DNA of 64,000 nt from NCBI RefSeq assembly GCF_028583425.1, contig NC_072791.1, positions 199,244,311 to 199,308,310 of the forward strand, given 5' to 3'. A model generated the notes under the pieces. That model was not told where the DNA came from, searched no databases, and worked only from the letters and a program-made list of their open reading frames with translations. The DNA comes from Eublepharis macularius (lineage: Eukaryota > Chordata > Lepidosauria > Squamata > Eublepharidae). A program made the translations under genes and the position numbers. Shown here in pieces: positions 1 through 56,400 of the stretch; within the stretch, counting starts at the first letter, position 1, and every line of letters begins with the position of its first letter.

Positions 1-458
1 GTGAGAGAGATTATACCATAAACAGACATGTTACTACATACTGTTTAAGGAGCACATTAGTAATTAAAGCATAACTAATAAATACCTATTCAAAAGACAA
101 AGATGTCAAGTTTTCCCCCATTCCTTCTTTCACTTCAGTTTTGTTCTTGGTATCAGTCCCGTCGAATATAATTAAAGGGGAGTCCAAGGCTGTATCCGAG
201 AAGACTTATCTATATCATTCTGCAAGTTTTGCTCTGAAGTCTGTCTGGAGCCAGCAGTGCCAGGGCAGCGTTCTGTCAGGACTTCTGATCAAGGGCTGAA
301 GGAAGGGGGAGGGGCTTAACAATACAGAGCTCTCTTCAGAGCCCTAACATCCTTACCTTGGGGAACAATGAACAGCATCTTAGCTGGTCTGCGCCAGCAC
401 AGCAAGATAATATTACCTCAACCCAAGCTTGAAAACAGCATACAGACATGTCACTCAC

Positions 459-46308
<45,850 letters not shown>

Positions 46309-46620
46309 GCTGAGTTCGGGGAAGTGGAGGGTGGAGGAGGAGCCTCGCCGCGGCAGAAGCGAAGCCTGCCAGCCGGGCGTGCCTCCGCCGCAGCCGCCGC
46401 CCCGCCCGGAGGCCGGCCCGGCCCTGCCTTATGCTAATCACTCGCCCCCGCTATGCTCGGAGCTTGTCCCGCCATGACCCGGCCGGAAGGTCGCTCCCTG
46501 GGATGAGGAGCCTCTCCCGTATATAGCGCGTCGAAAACGTCGTGGCGAAATAATACTTCTCCTTTCTCCACCGAAACGAGGAGTAGGCGCTTCATGCCGG
46601 AAAAATATTGAAGAGGTCGC
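46309..46620 (-). promoter_or_regulatory. SLC25A12: CpG-rich promoter and 5' UTR region of SLC25A12
   Basis: This GC- and CpG-rich block begins in intron 1 (about 46080) and extends past the start codon. It contains a GC box (GCCCCGCCC at 46399-46407 on plus) and an ETS-like CCGGAAG at 46483-46489. There is no convincing TATA box at the right distance, as expected for a housekeeping CpG promoter. The CpG-rich part stops near 46620, where a SINE begins. Confidence 0.7.
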
Positions 46621-46640
46621 CTGCATCTCAAATGCATTTT

Positions 46641-47052
46641 ATTTTACTTCATTTATGCCTCAACTTTCTCCCCAATGGGGACCCAAGGCGGCTTTACATC
46701 ATTCTCCTGCATTTTATCTTCACAACAGCCCTGTGAGGTAGGTTAGGTTGAGAGTGTGTGACTGGCCCAAGGTCACCCTGCGAGCTTCCATGGTGCACAG
46801 GGGATGCGAAGCTGGGCCTCCCCATGGTTGTTGTGGATTTTCCGGGCTGTATAGCCGTGGTCTTGGCATTGTAGTTCCTGATGTTTCGCCAGCAGGCTGC
46901 TGGCGAAACATCAGGAACTACAATGCCAAGACCACGGCTATACAGCCCGGAAAATCCACAACAACCATTGTTCTCCAGCCGTGAAAGCCTTCCACAATAT
47001 ATCTGGGCCTCCCCGGTTTCTAGTCTGGGACTTCAACCACTACACCACCCAG
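46641..47052 (-). mobile_element. tRNA-derived SINE, interrupted by a PLE piece
   Basis: The tail-side CAACTTTCTCCCCAATGGGG, body CACAACAGCCCTGTGAGGTA and head-side CTTCAACCACTACACCACC belong to the 24132 family. The copy is broken by 46824-47002; CTGGGCCTCCCC is duplicated on both sides of the break. Confidence 0.87.
46824..47002 (+). mobile_element. Minimal Penelope-like insertion: perfect 72-bp palindrome plus terminus
   Basis: 46824-46895 and 46897-46968 are perfect inverted copies of the PLE terminal region (GTTGTTGTGGATTTTCCGGG) with one base between them. 46969-47002 is the outer terminus (CCGTGAAAGCCTTCCACAAT). The flanking 12-bp duplication is CTGGGCCTCCCC at 46812-46823 and 47003-47014. 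No protein-coding part remains. Confidence 0.92.
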
Positions 47053-47394
47053 AAGAGCGGTATATAAGCGCTGTTATGGCAGAGTGGGGAATCAAACTTT
47101 GGTCACTTTGTTTGCCGCTACGCTTGCCAAACCCTTCTTACCACTGCTTCCGTTTGAAGTGGCCCCAAAGAGATGCCTAAGTAAAAGGAAAGGGACTATA
47201 GACTTTACTTCTATGTACTGTATGTTGCTGTATGTATGCTCCTACTGGATAGTTTATATGTTGTTTAAAATGTGAGTCTTAAAATTGCTTATGCTCTGTT
47301 TACCATTTCTTCCACTCTATTAGATTCCTACTAGTTTCAAAGCTTTGCAGAGTTGCATTTATATACCCAATAACATTGTTTATTGAAATGGCTT

Positions 47395-47485
47395 TGACAT
47401 TGTCTACTGACTCACCCTGTGTAATCCACCTTGAGTCTCAGTGAGCAAGGCAGACTATAAATGACATAAATAAATAAAATAAATA
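47395..47485 (+). mobile_element. LINE 3' tail, L2-like
   Basis: TAATCCACCTTGAGTCTCAG then GCAGACTATAAATGACATAA and AAATAAATAAAATAAAT. Only the tail is present. It matches the complement of 10600-10690. Confidence 0.6.
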
Positions 47486-47556
47486 ACCACCTCAAATTTC
47501 TCCTTCCAGTTGTTCCCTTCCTGGAAGCACTCCGAGGCAGGTAAAATTGAAATGTG

Positions 47557-47762
47557 GTGGTGGTGGTTAAAGTATGGGTCTAGGAGCTGGGATCCCTGGT
47601 TTTGAATCCCCACTCTGCCATGGAAGCTTGGTGAGTCACCTTTTGTCAGTCATACACTTTCAGCCTAACCTACCAAACAGGGTTGTAAGGATAAAACAGA
47701 GGACAGGAGAATGATCCAAGCTGCTTTGGGTCCCCAGTGGGGAGAAAGGTGAGGTATAAAAC
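47557..47762 (+). mobile_element. tRNA-derived SINE
   Basis: GGTGGTGGTTAAAGTATGGG, then CCACTCTGCCATGGAAGCTT, AACAGGGTTGTAAGGATAAA and GGGGAGAAAGGTGAGGTATA are the full family layout. Confidence 0.88.
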
Positions 47763-48786
47763 GCATACACACCTATTTTCAGAACCAGTATACATCCACA
47801 TAATGGAGTATGATAGCAAATATTCTGCTAACTCAGATGCCAGCTCTGTCCCCCATTCACTCTGACAACACAACTACTGAATCTAACAACAGCAATTAGA
47901 CCATCTCAGATTCATCCAATGTTATATATGCTATCAAGTGTTCCGCTCTCTATATTGGACAAACAGGTCCCCATGCAAAATAATAAAGGGGCATAAATCT
48001 GACAATTAAAAATCACAACACTCAAAAAATAGAGGGAGAACATTTTAATTTTTCAGGACATTCCATTGCTGACCTAAAAGTGGCTGTCCTTAAACAGAGA
48101 ATCTTCAGTGTGAGATTGCTGAAATTGAGTTCATTCACAAATTCAGAACAATGGAGCTCCCCAGGGCTAAACAGAGACAGAATTGTTATCTCGCTAAAGA
48201 TACTAATTCTGCTCTAATCAAGCTGCATTGTACTGTCATACAATGATGGCTATGACTTGACAGCAATTTCTGTGACTATGGTATATACTACTTACTGTAA
48301 ATGTCTTGATTTCCCCCTGTTAACAATGCTTCAGCTGCCCGATCTTTCCCTTGTATTTGGCAAAAACTCAAATTCACCATGTGGCCAAAGCTATTCCCTT
48401 TTGTTATCACAGTTCATTAATTTTGCTAGATCACTGGCTGGGGCGGGTAGCTGATGAATGGAAACTTCTGAACTGTAAAAAACAAGATCAACCATCCTTT
48501 GCCACTTTCAAGCTTTAGGACCCTGACAACCTACCAAAAGATTCTCATATCTTTAAATTAAATACATACTTTTAACATTCTCTTTATTTGCTGGATGTAC
48601 AGAAGATGGATAATCAATACATTGGGGAGAACATATATATCGTGTTCACAGGGTACCTTAAGTTGGTGACTATAGCAGAGATTCCTTTACAATGTTTTTC
48701 AGTAAAGTGATGGCACAAATCCTTCTGTGGGCAAGATTGCTGAGAATTCTATTCAGACCAACTCATGTGATGCAATGTACCTTTAC

Positions 48787-48878
48787 AGTGCAATCTTAAG
48801 CAGAGTTATACCCTTCTAAGACTATTAACTTTAATGGACTTAGAATGGTGTAACTCTTTTTAGGATTGAGCTACAAAA
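48787..48878. repeat. Dispersed foldback repeat, near-complete
   Basis: CAGTGCAATCTTAAGCAGAG is mirrored by CTCTTTTTAGGATTGAGCTAC, with CTTTAATGGACTTAGAATGG inside. The arms are about 35 bp and imperfect. Confidence 0.7.
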
Positions 48879-49794
48879 CACAGTGGGCTTCTTGACCTGA
48901 ACAAGCGGAACAGTTTCAATCATATAACAGGGTGCTAAGTGGTTTAACTCCCTATTTCACAAGTAGAGGTTAACAACCAGTAGTTTGTTACAGATCAGAG
49001 GGAAGATTGACAGTCCATTATGCATGTTTACTCATAAGGAGGTTTCACAGAGTTAAATGAAACTTACTGTCAAGTTTGCATAGGATTGTAGCCTGATTTT
49101 AGAGGCAAATATTCTTTTAGGCTGCAATCTCATTTGTGCACACAAGAAAACAAAACCCGTTCCTGTAGGTATGAAATCCTAATATGAGGATTTGCAGATA
49201 GCAATCTTTGCATAGATATTTTTTCTGTGAATTTGTATATGCAAAGTATATGAATTTCCTCCAAATAATATACAATTCCAAACATAACCATTGCATTAAG
49301 CCATACTTAACTTAAAAATACTTAAAATTGCACTGTGTCTTTAGGATGCAGGGGAGATGTTTGATTGAGAGTTATGTAATTAAGAATGTAGAAACATTTT
49401 TTAAATTGGACATACTCCAATGTAAAAAATTTTCACAGACATTTTAAAGAGCCATTATTCAATTTGTGCACATTTCTTTTTCTTTATTTTCAAATATTGT
49501 ACCCTGCCCTCCCTATCATAGATTCCCAAGTCAATTTACAAAGGAACAATAAAAATGAGACAAACACAGCAAAAATATACTAGAAGGCCATAATAATTAA
49601 AGTTTTAAAAAGACAAAAGAATATATGAAGTGAAATAAAATTCATAAAACACTAAAAGTAGTAATAAACAAGTGTCATTCTAAATAGCCCATAAATACAA
49701 CAGTGAGTAAAGAGACAGTTACTACAAGACACAGCTAATATTAAATATCATTAAAACAAAGAGATAATAATAAATGAAGGTCAAAACAAGTATT

Positions 49795-50010
49795 AATATT
49801 GGTACTTTCTTATATACCCATAGTAATGCCATTGGCTGCTTTGAGGTCAAGAAGGAGTTGTCCTCTGGGCTAAATTGGCCAGGGATCCTTGAGATTTTTT
49901 GCCTTCCTCTGGGCATAAAACAGCGGTCACTGGGGAAGGTAGCTGTGAATTTCCTGCACTCTTCAGAAGCTTGGACTAGATGACCCTTGGGGATACCCAT
50001 CAGCTCAATT
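49795..50010 (+). mobile_element. CR1-like LINE 3' end
   Basis: GCTGTGAATTTCCTGCACTC followed by GCTTGGACTAGATGACCCTT is the sense version of the CR1 terminus seen inverted at 13860-13920. GCCAGGGATCCTTGAG is also shared with that copy. Confidence 0.72.
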
Positions 50011-50314
50011 TTTCTAATATAAAATCAGGTGTGGGGGGGCTAGTTAAACAAGCACCTAACATCAAAAACTCAATATACTTGGCAGCAAGAAAATTTGTCA
50101 TTCCCGAAACAAGGTGCCACAGAAGAAAAGACCCTGTCGCCAGAGTCATCTGGACAGCTTCCTAATCTCACGCAAGATGGACTCAGATGATGGACAGATT
50201 GATAAAGAGAGAAAGTGTTATCCTACTAGGCACATTAGGATAGGATGAAACTTAATCATATACTAGATAAGTTAACACTTATATTAAATAGGATTGGCAG
50301 CAGATCTGAAGAAA

Positions 50315-50465
50315 AATGCCCTCATCCTTTGATAGAGGATTTAATGTGTGGCATCTGAATTTTTTTTTCATGAAATGAATTAAATAATATTACCTGATAA
50401 ATAACATCCCATTAAGTCTCTATTAAAGAGGCGTGACATTATTTTCTCCAGGCAGTTGGTAGCCG
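50315..50465. mobile_element. Inverted-repeat MITE, relative of 45921
   Basis: ATGCCCTCATCCTTTGATAG with AGGATTTAATG at the left, and CTCTATTAAAGAGGCGTGAC with CTCCAGGCAGTTGG at the right. Confidence 0.55.
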
Positions 50466-50798
50466 AGGTGGGAGCACAGTCCTGCGGGCCAGGATTCCTG
50501 CATTTCTACTAGTCCTGTAGTCCAGGATTCAAAACTCTGGATGATTCCCAGTAACCTGGTTGTTTCTCGGGACTGGTACTATACTTTACAAGCAAACTAG
50601 AGCTTATACATAACGGCAAAGGGTTGTTTCCTAAAACCCAGACAAGACTGAAGGGAGCAGTTCAACTCAGAGGCAAGTCCCATGTTACTCAGTGGGGCTT
50701 ATGTGAAATAGGACTTACTTCCAAGTTGCTCCCTAAGGGTCAGACTAGACGTGAGCATGAGGCTTGATCACATGAGCCAAGCTACTGAGGGCCAAACA

Positions 50799-50930
50799 AC
50801 AACAATCACCCCTGTGAGGGTTGGGGCTGAGAGAGCTCCGAAAAGCTGTGACTGACCCAAGGTCACCCAGCTGGCTTCAAGTGGAGGAGTGAGGAATCAA
50901 ACCCAGTTTTCTACTACACCAAACTGGCTC
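50799..50930 (-). mobile_element. tRNA-derived SINE, truncated
   Basis: CACCCCTGTGAGGGTTGGGG, GACTGACCCAAGGTCACCCA and GAGGAATCAAACCCAGTTTT then CTACTACACCAAACTGGC. Confidence 0.8.
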
Positions 50931-51454
50931 ATGAAACAATCATGGGGTATGTTTTGGTTCTTGATAAGTCACATGGTGGTGGGGGGGACAAGAGTGGCTC
51001 ACTGCTACACTGTGGGCTTGATTCTGATTCCTCATGGCATTTTTAAATTACTTTAAAATGGCAACAGCATCCTTATGGTGGTCATGAGGACACCATCATG
51101 TCTAGTTTGGTCCTCCATAGCTTGGATCATGCATTCAAGCCCCAGGCTCCTTAAAGGCTTGTTCAGATAGTGCCAGACCAAGATTTGGCATTACAAAAGG
51201 ACCCACTGTTATTTTATTTGTTGGTTTACTTAAGGGATTTGTAGGCAGTTAACAAGGGGGGGAAACTGACACAAGACATTAATATACTAAAAAATAAACT
51301 TAATTTAAAAAAATGAAAGCAGCAAGCAAGTGGCAAAATAAAAGTGCCAACCAAAAGGCAAGCAAGGGTGGGCCATAGATAACATTAAAAGCATGAGAGA
51401 ACAATAAGACTTTGCCTGGTACTTAAGGGCCTGGACTAGAATTGTCATGTGGCC

Positions 51455-51575
51455 TAGAGAAAAATGCCGTCCCTTCAATAGAGGCTTAATGTGAAGAAAA
51501 ATAGACAGCTGAAGCTTTTTATGGCATGAAGATAAATAACACCCCCCAAAGCCTTTATTAAAAGGACACAACATT
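51455..51575. mobile_element. Inverted-repeat MITE, relative of 45921
   Basis: ATGCCGTCCCTTCAATAGAG with GCTTAATG at the left, and GCCTTTATTAAAAGGACACA at the right. Confidence 0.5.
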
Positions 51576-51635
51576 TTTTTTCTTCATTGGCTGAGGTTTT
51601 TTCATGGGGCATTTTGAGTATGGATCCAAGCAGGT

Positions 51636-51864
51636 CTTTATTATTTATTGATGTAATTATTTATACCCCACCTTTCTCCTCAATGGCAACCCAAGGTGAC
51701 TTATATAATTTTCCTCTCTTCCGTGTATCCCCACAATAAACCTGTGAGGTAAGTTAGGCTGAGTCTTTGACTGGCCCAAAGTCACCCAGCAAGGTTCCAT
51801 ACAGAGTGGAGATTAGAACTTGTTTCTCCCAGATCCTAGTCTGACACTTTAACTACTACACCCC
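51636..51864 (-). mobile_element. tRNA-derived SINE
   Basis: TTATACCCCACCTTTCTCCT, CAATAAACCTGTGAGGTAAG and CTTTAACTACTACACC. It is nearly complete and joins a 5S-type SINE at its right edge. Confidence 0.86.
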
Positions 51865-51874
51865 AGGTGGGGTT

Positions 51875-52052
51875 TTCATGGCAAGAGAATAATGGAGGTG
51901 GCTTGCCATTGCCTCCCTCTGCAACTCTGGTCATTGTTAGAAGTCTCCCATCCAATCCCTAACCAAGGGCAACCCTGCTTAGCTTCTGAGCTCTGACAAG
52001 ATTAGCCTTGCCTGGGCAATCTAGGTCAGGGCATACCCCATTACAGTGAGTT
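51875..52052 (-). mobile_element. 5S rRNA-derived SINE
   Basis: The minus strand reads AAGCTAAGCAGGGTTGCCCT, then GGATGGGAGACTTCTAAC and GGCAATGGCAAGCCACCTCC. This is the 33985 family, and the box-A-like 5S text is better kept here. Confidence 0.83.
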
Positions 52053-52169
52053 ATATAAGAAAAATGGTAGGTACTTTTGGGCTTAGATTGGCAAGTGCTT
52101 ATGCACAGCTCTCCTCAATACTTAATCACTGGGAAAGAAAAACAATGTCAGTGGAACTTTCAAGTAGGC

Positions 52170-52335
52170 ATATTTATGTAGTACGTTTTAATCCTGCCTT
52201 TCCTTGAGAGCTCAGGGTGGTGCATCTTATTCCTTACTTCTCCATTTAACCCACAAACCAACCCTGTAAATTGATGCAGATTTTTAAATAGTGAAAATTT
52301 GAACCTAGATTTTCCAACCACTATACTCTTCACCA
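52170..52335 (-). mobile_element. tRNA-derived SINE, decayed
   Basis: TTTTAATCCTGCCTTTCCTT, ACCAACCCTGTAAATTGATG and GAACCTAGATTTTCCAACC align loosely with the family. Confidence 0.6.
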
Positions 52336-52376
52336 GGTAATCCTAAACACATTTACTCAGAGAAAGAAGAGCTAGC

Positions 52377-52765
52377 AACTATAGTGGTTAAAATGTTGGA
52401 GCAGGATCTGGGAAACCCATGTTTGAACCTCTCTGTGATGGAAGCTCACTGGGTAACCTTGAGCCAGTCACACACACTTAGTGTAACCTGCCTTATAGGA
52501 CCTTTAAGACTAACCTGATTTTTTGAGGCATAAGCTTTTGAGAACCACAGCTCTCTTCGTCAGATGCAGCTGACGAAGAGACCGGTGGTTCTCGAAAATT
52601 TATGCCTCAACAAAGTTGGTTAGTCTTAAAGGTGCTACTGGACTGTTTACTATTTTGCAACTACAGACTAACACAGCTAACTCTTCTGGATCTACCTCAT
52701 AAGAGTTATTGTGAGGATAAACTGGAGAAAGTGTGAATGTTATAAGCCACTTACAAGAAAAGCGG
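52377..52765 (+). mobile_element. tRNA-derived SINE, interrupted by a PLE piece
   Basis: The head AGTGGTTAAAATGTTGGAGC and body TGATGGAAGCTCACTGGGTA end at 52497. The SINE resumes at 52696 with CTCATAAGAGTTATTGTGAG and runs to the tail. CTGCCTTATAG and CTACCTCATAA flank the break as a diverged duplication. Confidence 0.83.
52498..52695 (+). mobile_element. Penelope-like terminal palindrome with two head-to-head hammerhead-like motifs
   Basis: The left half is inverted (CCTTTAAGACTAACC, then CTCTCTTCGTCAGATGC). The right half is forward (CTGACGAAGAGACCGGTGG, TTCTCGAAAATTTATGCC) and ends GACTAACACAGCTAACTC. The mirror point is near 52568. Confidence 0.87.
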
Positions 52766-52799
52766 GGGAATGATGAAGTAAGACATTCCACTTAGTTAA

Positions 52800-52935
52800 A
52801 GAGCAAGATTCAGGTCCAGTAGCACCTTAAAGACCCACTAGATTTGCAGGATATGGAAATCTAGTGGATCTCTAAGATGTTACAGCATCCGAATCTTGCT
52901 CTTCTACTACAGACCAACATGGCCACCCACCTGAA
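52800..52935. mobile_element. Penelope-like terminal palindrome
   Basis: GAGCAAGATTCAGGTCCAGT, then TAGCACCTTAAAGACCCACT at the left; CTAGTGGATCTCTAAGATGT, then CGAATCTTGCTCTTCTACTA at the right. The arms are short; the central ribozyme part is lost. Confidence 0.75.
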
Positions 52936-53224
52936 ACCAGAGTTCTATTTTACTTATTCCCTAGTTAACTAAGGTAAGTGTATCACAGCTTTAACATGAT
53001 AATCTCACAGTAAAATCCGACTGTATGGATTGGGACTTCTTTTCGTAATAAATATAAACAACCAGGATTCTTCGTGCAAGTTATTACTTTTTATAATGTT
53101 TGCTGAAACGTTCTTGGTGCACACCTCCACAAAAATTTACACTAGAAAAAATTCCCCTTCCCAGTTTCCCAGCACCTGGAGACCGCTTAAACCAGCGTCC
53201 GGTCCAAGAGGAAGAGTAAACTTT

Positions 53225-53414
53225 TGGCAGCCACTGAGCATGCGCAGGCGGCTGTCGCGTCGCCCATCGTTTCCCCTGCTCCCCGCCCAATCCTAGAGCG
53301 AGCGGAAGTGCGTCCTTGAGGCCTCCGTAGCATCATTTCCGGCGTGTGGGCGCGCGGCTTGATTCGGTCTGACTCGGCGGGCGTCTTTGGCGCCGAGGCC
53401 GCCGCTGTTCGGAA
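53225..53414 (+). promoter_or_regulatory. HAT1: CpG-rich promoter and 5' UTR region of HAT1
   Basis: A CpG-rich block lies immediately upstream of the ATG. Visible motifs are an NRF1-like GCATGCGCAG at 53238-53247, CCAAT at 53287-53291, and an ETS-like GCGGAAGTG at 53302-53310. There is no TATA box. CpG richness continues to about 53480 inside intron 1. Confidence 0.68.
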
Positions 53415-53421
53415 ATGGCGG
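53415..53421 (+). CDS. HAT1: HAT1 exon 1 coding part
   Basis: ATG GCG G is followed by the donor gtaagc. The single G joins GG of exon 2 to give glycine 3. An open frame of 66 codons reads through the donor into the intron but shows no conservation and is not a product. Confidence 0.88.
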
Positions 53422-56400
53422 GTAAGCAGAGGAGGGTGACTGTGGGAGTGGAAGCCGGGAAAGGGCAGGCAGAGCGGGCCCTCCGTCTGCCACTCGGTTT
53501 CCTTTCCTGCCTCTCCTTCAGCCTCTCTCTGGGCCAGACTGGGAGTAGGTGGCTGGCTGTGGAGGTCGCCGGCTCAGAGACAGCCCAGCCAGCGGCCTGT
53601 CCCGGGAAAGTGTAAGCGATGCTGTTAGGGGAAAGTCCTTCTGGGTCTTGCTTGACAGACTTTTGGTTTATGTTGGGATGGTGGGGGGAGGCTCCCTTAA
53701 CGCTGCTCCTGAGAAAGCTGCTAAAAGGCCTACCAAAATCCTGCATTCTTATATGCAGAAATTCTTTTAGTGTAGTTGTTTGGTAAGTTACCTATGAAGT
53801 GCGAATTGGGCCTTTCACGTCTGTTGTTATGAGGAGTGTCTGCATGCACCATCATGTAACAGGGTGACGTGATGCTAGTCTAGTCGTTTGCTTATTTTAC
53901 CACATGATAACGAACTGGAGGGACTAATAAATAATAACTGCTTATATTACTGCTCTTCTAGACATATTAATGCCCCACTCTGAGTGATGAACAAGGCCAG
54001 TTTGCACTTCATGGGTAACTTGCCTGCCAGAAAAACCAAGAGAAATTTTCCATTTAGAAATTAAAGATTGGCATCTTGGTGGGCCTTCAGTGGGTTTTGT
54101 AACTGCTGAGCTGGAGTGTCTCTTCTTCAACATGAACAAACCCATTAAACCGTTGCAGATTAAAGCAAGACCTAGTATGTATTTAAGTTTTGTTCTTCTA
54201 TTTGGCTTAATATTAGACATTATACATCACTGCTGTAAATGTTTGCTTATAGTGGCTCATAGCAAAATCCTCATCCAATTTGTGCCTTTTTAAATGGTTT
54301 ACATTTAAGTACATGTAACACTTTCTAAAGTTATGGAAAGTTGTAAGTTATTTATGCTTTAGTCCTACACACACTTATTTGGAAGTAATTCTTAACAGAG
54401 TAAGTAAAACTGTTTTGAGTGCATAGTTTAATTGACTTCAAGTTAATGATGCATCTCTGTAATGAGATGCTATAAGCGGTAGATGGCCAACTTGTAGATG
54501 GTGGTCACAGGACTAATTAGTACATCTGGACAAGATCTCACAGGTTGGGCTGTAGTGATGAATCAGGATTACCTTCCTGTGCTTCCTGAATGTGCATACT
54601 GCATTGTAGTATGTATTAGGGAAGTACATTTGCATACATTTGGATTGTTGAAAAGGTTGGTTACTGTTTCTCTAAACTTGAAGAAAAGTGGTGTTCTGTT
54701 GTTGTGTCTAGATTCTGTGAGCACTTCAGGAAGATTTATTGGGAAGGATTGCACAGTGGTGTTTTATAGATGGAAGGGATTTCCCTCTGTGGAGCATAAC
54801 TTTATTTTGACTTCCCCTTCCTGTTACAGCCTCAAGTGCCCCCCACCCCTGTGCTACCCTTGGAGGACAGGATACTAAAACAACAATAAAACCATCAATT
54901 TAAGCAGCAGATAACATAACTATTAAATGAATAAATCAAAACCACTACATGACTCCAAAAACTCATTGGAATAAAACAGTTTTGCAGGGCCAAAAAGAGA
55001 ATGGGGTCTGCACAGAAATGTCATAACTGGCTTTCTCAGAAGTAGCGGACATTATTTTACTTTGCTATACTGTGGATAGAAAAGGGTGGTAATGAAATGA
55101 TGGAAGCAGCGGCAGAAAGGGGCAACTACAATATCCCTGGTCTTCAGGCTGGAATAAGAACAGTAGAGATCATGGCAGTGATGGATGTTTGCTAGGGCAA
55201 GTAAGCTTTTCATTATGCTTGAAAAGGTGCAGTTGCAGATTCCTTCTCTTGGATGGAAAAGTGAAAATGGATCATTCACAATGCAAATATGTCTCTTGGT
55301 ACGTAAGGCTATATGGGCAGCATTTCCCGTCAAATGTCTTGTAGTCTGATTTACAGTAAAATGCTAAGAAGAGTTAATCCAGTATAAGCCCATTAATTTC
55401 AATGGGCTTAGACTGGAGTGTTTAGGATTTCACTGTTAGTGCTACTGCATTGCCAGTTCTTATGCATCTTTAGGCTGAGCATTTATAACTTGCTGTCTTT
55501 TATGTGCTAATTTATTTTGAGCTGTCATGTTGCAAAAACTGGGCTAGATTCTCTGAAATTCCTTTAGCCTCAGTCATTTGTTATTAAACTTTGCCTGACA
55601 ACCCTTTGAGTGTATTTTTTATAAAGCCGTGAGGCTGTAGAGCTGCCGGTGAGTAGATTTAGGGTGTGTTCCTAAATGGAGCTGCACCTTGCTAAACCCA
55701 TTGAAATCAGTGGGTTTACAAGTGTGTAATTCTATTTAGGAGGGCACTGTTAATGTAGGTTTGATTGTTCACAGGGTCCTTCTATGAAGGTCTTTGCTGT
55801 GGGCATGAGCCATGCAAGAGAGACATTACGGATTCTGAGTGTGTCAGTGTTGGGGATAGGGGTTAAATTTCAGTGTCTGGCAAGAGGGATCAGTTGTTCT
55901 TATGTTAGATTGACAAGTCCATAACAATTACTTGCTTACAAAAATAAGTTAGTCATTTGTGACCAAAAAGAACCATCTTGCATAAAGTTTCTCGGTTGCC
56001 TAAAAACAGTCTTTCTTCCCTCTAGTGAGTGGCATTTCCTAATTTGCCTTATGTAAGTTTTGTTCTGCAAGATCCTGCTGGCTACTATATTTGTATAGTT
56101 TCTCAACAGTTTAGACCATGATGAAACTCACTTGTTCTGTGTTTATGTGACAAATTGTCTTTTAAAGCACTCAGTCATCTGGAGAGAATTAAATTAGAGC
56201 ATGTCAAATAAGCCAGGAAGACCCTTCATTTGAATAAGTTTTGAATTGTGGAGGGAGAATTTACTTGCCTAATATATTTGCTCTAGGGCTCTCTGCTATG
56301 GAGAAGAAACTGGCTGAGTACAAATGTAATACAAATGAAGCAATTCACCTAAAATTAGGTAAGATTTTATGATGTGGCTTTGAGACATGAACAGTGCTTT

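Larger units (their letters stand above)
46621..53224. other. Divergent intergenic segment between SLC25A12 and HAT1
   Basis: This 6.6 kb segment has no gene. Tracts 46641-47052, 47557-47762 and 50799-52765 are mainly SINEs, with PLE pieces at 46824-47002, 52498-52695 and 52800-52935. An L2-type tail (47395-47485), a CR1 end (49795-50010) and foldback or MITE copies are also present. I recognise nothing in 47763-48780 or 48880-49490. Confidence 0.75.
53422..56286 (+). other. HAT1 intron 1
   Basis: 2865 bp. Its first ~60 bases are CpG-rich. Foldback repeat copies lie at 55360-55435 and 55674-55750. I looked for a microexon encoding the N-terminal residues present in human HAT1 and did not find one. 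Confidence 0.8.

Noticed and set aside
53415-53615. A 66-codon ORF starting at the HAT1 ATG as a short protein
   Set aside because: It reads through a strong donor site (gtaagc) into the intron and shows no conservation; exon 1 is spliced after ATGGCGG.
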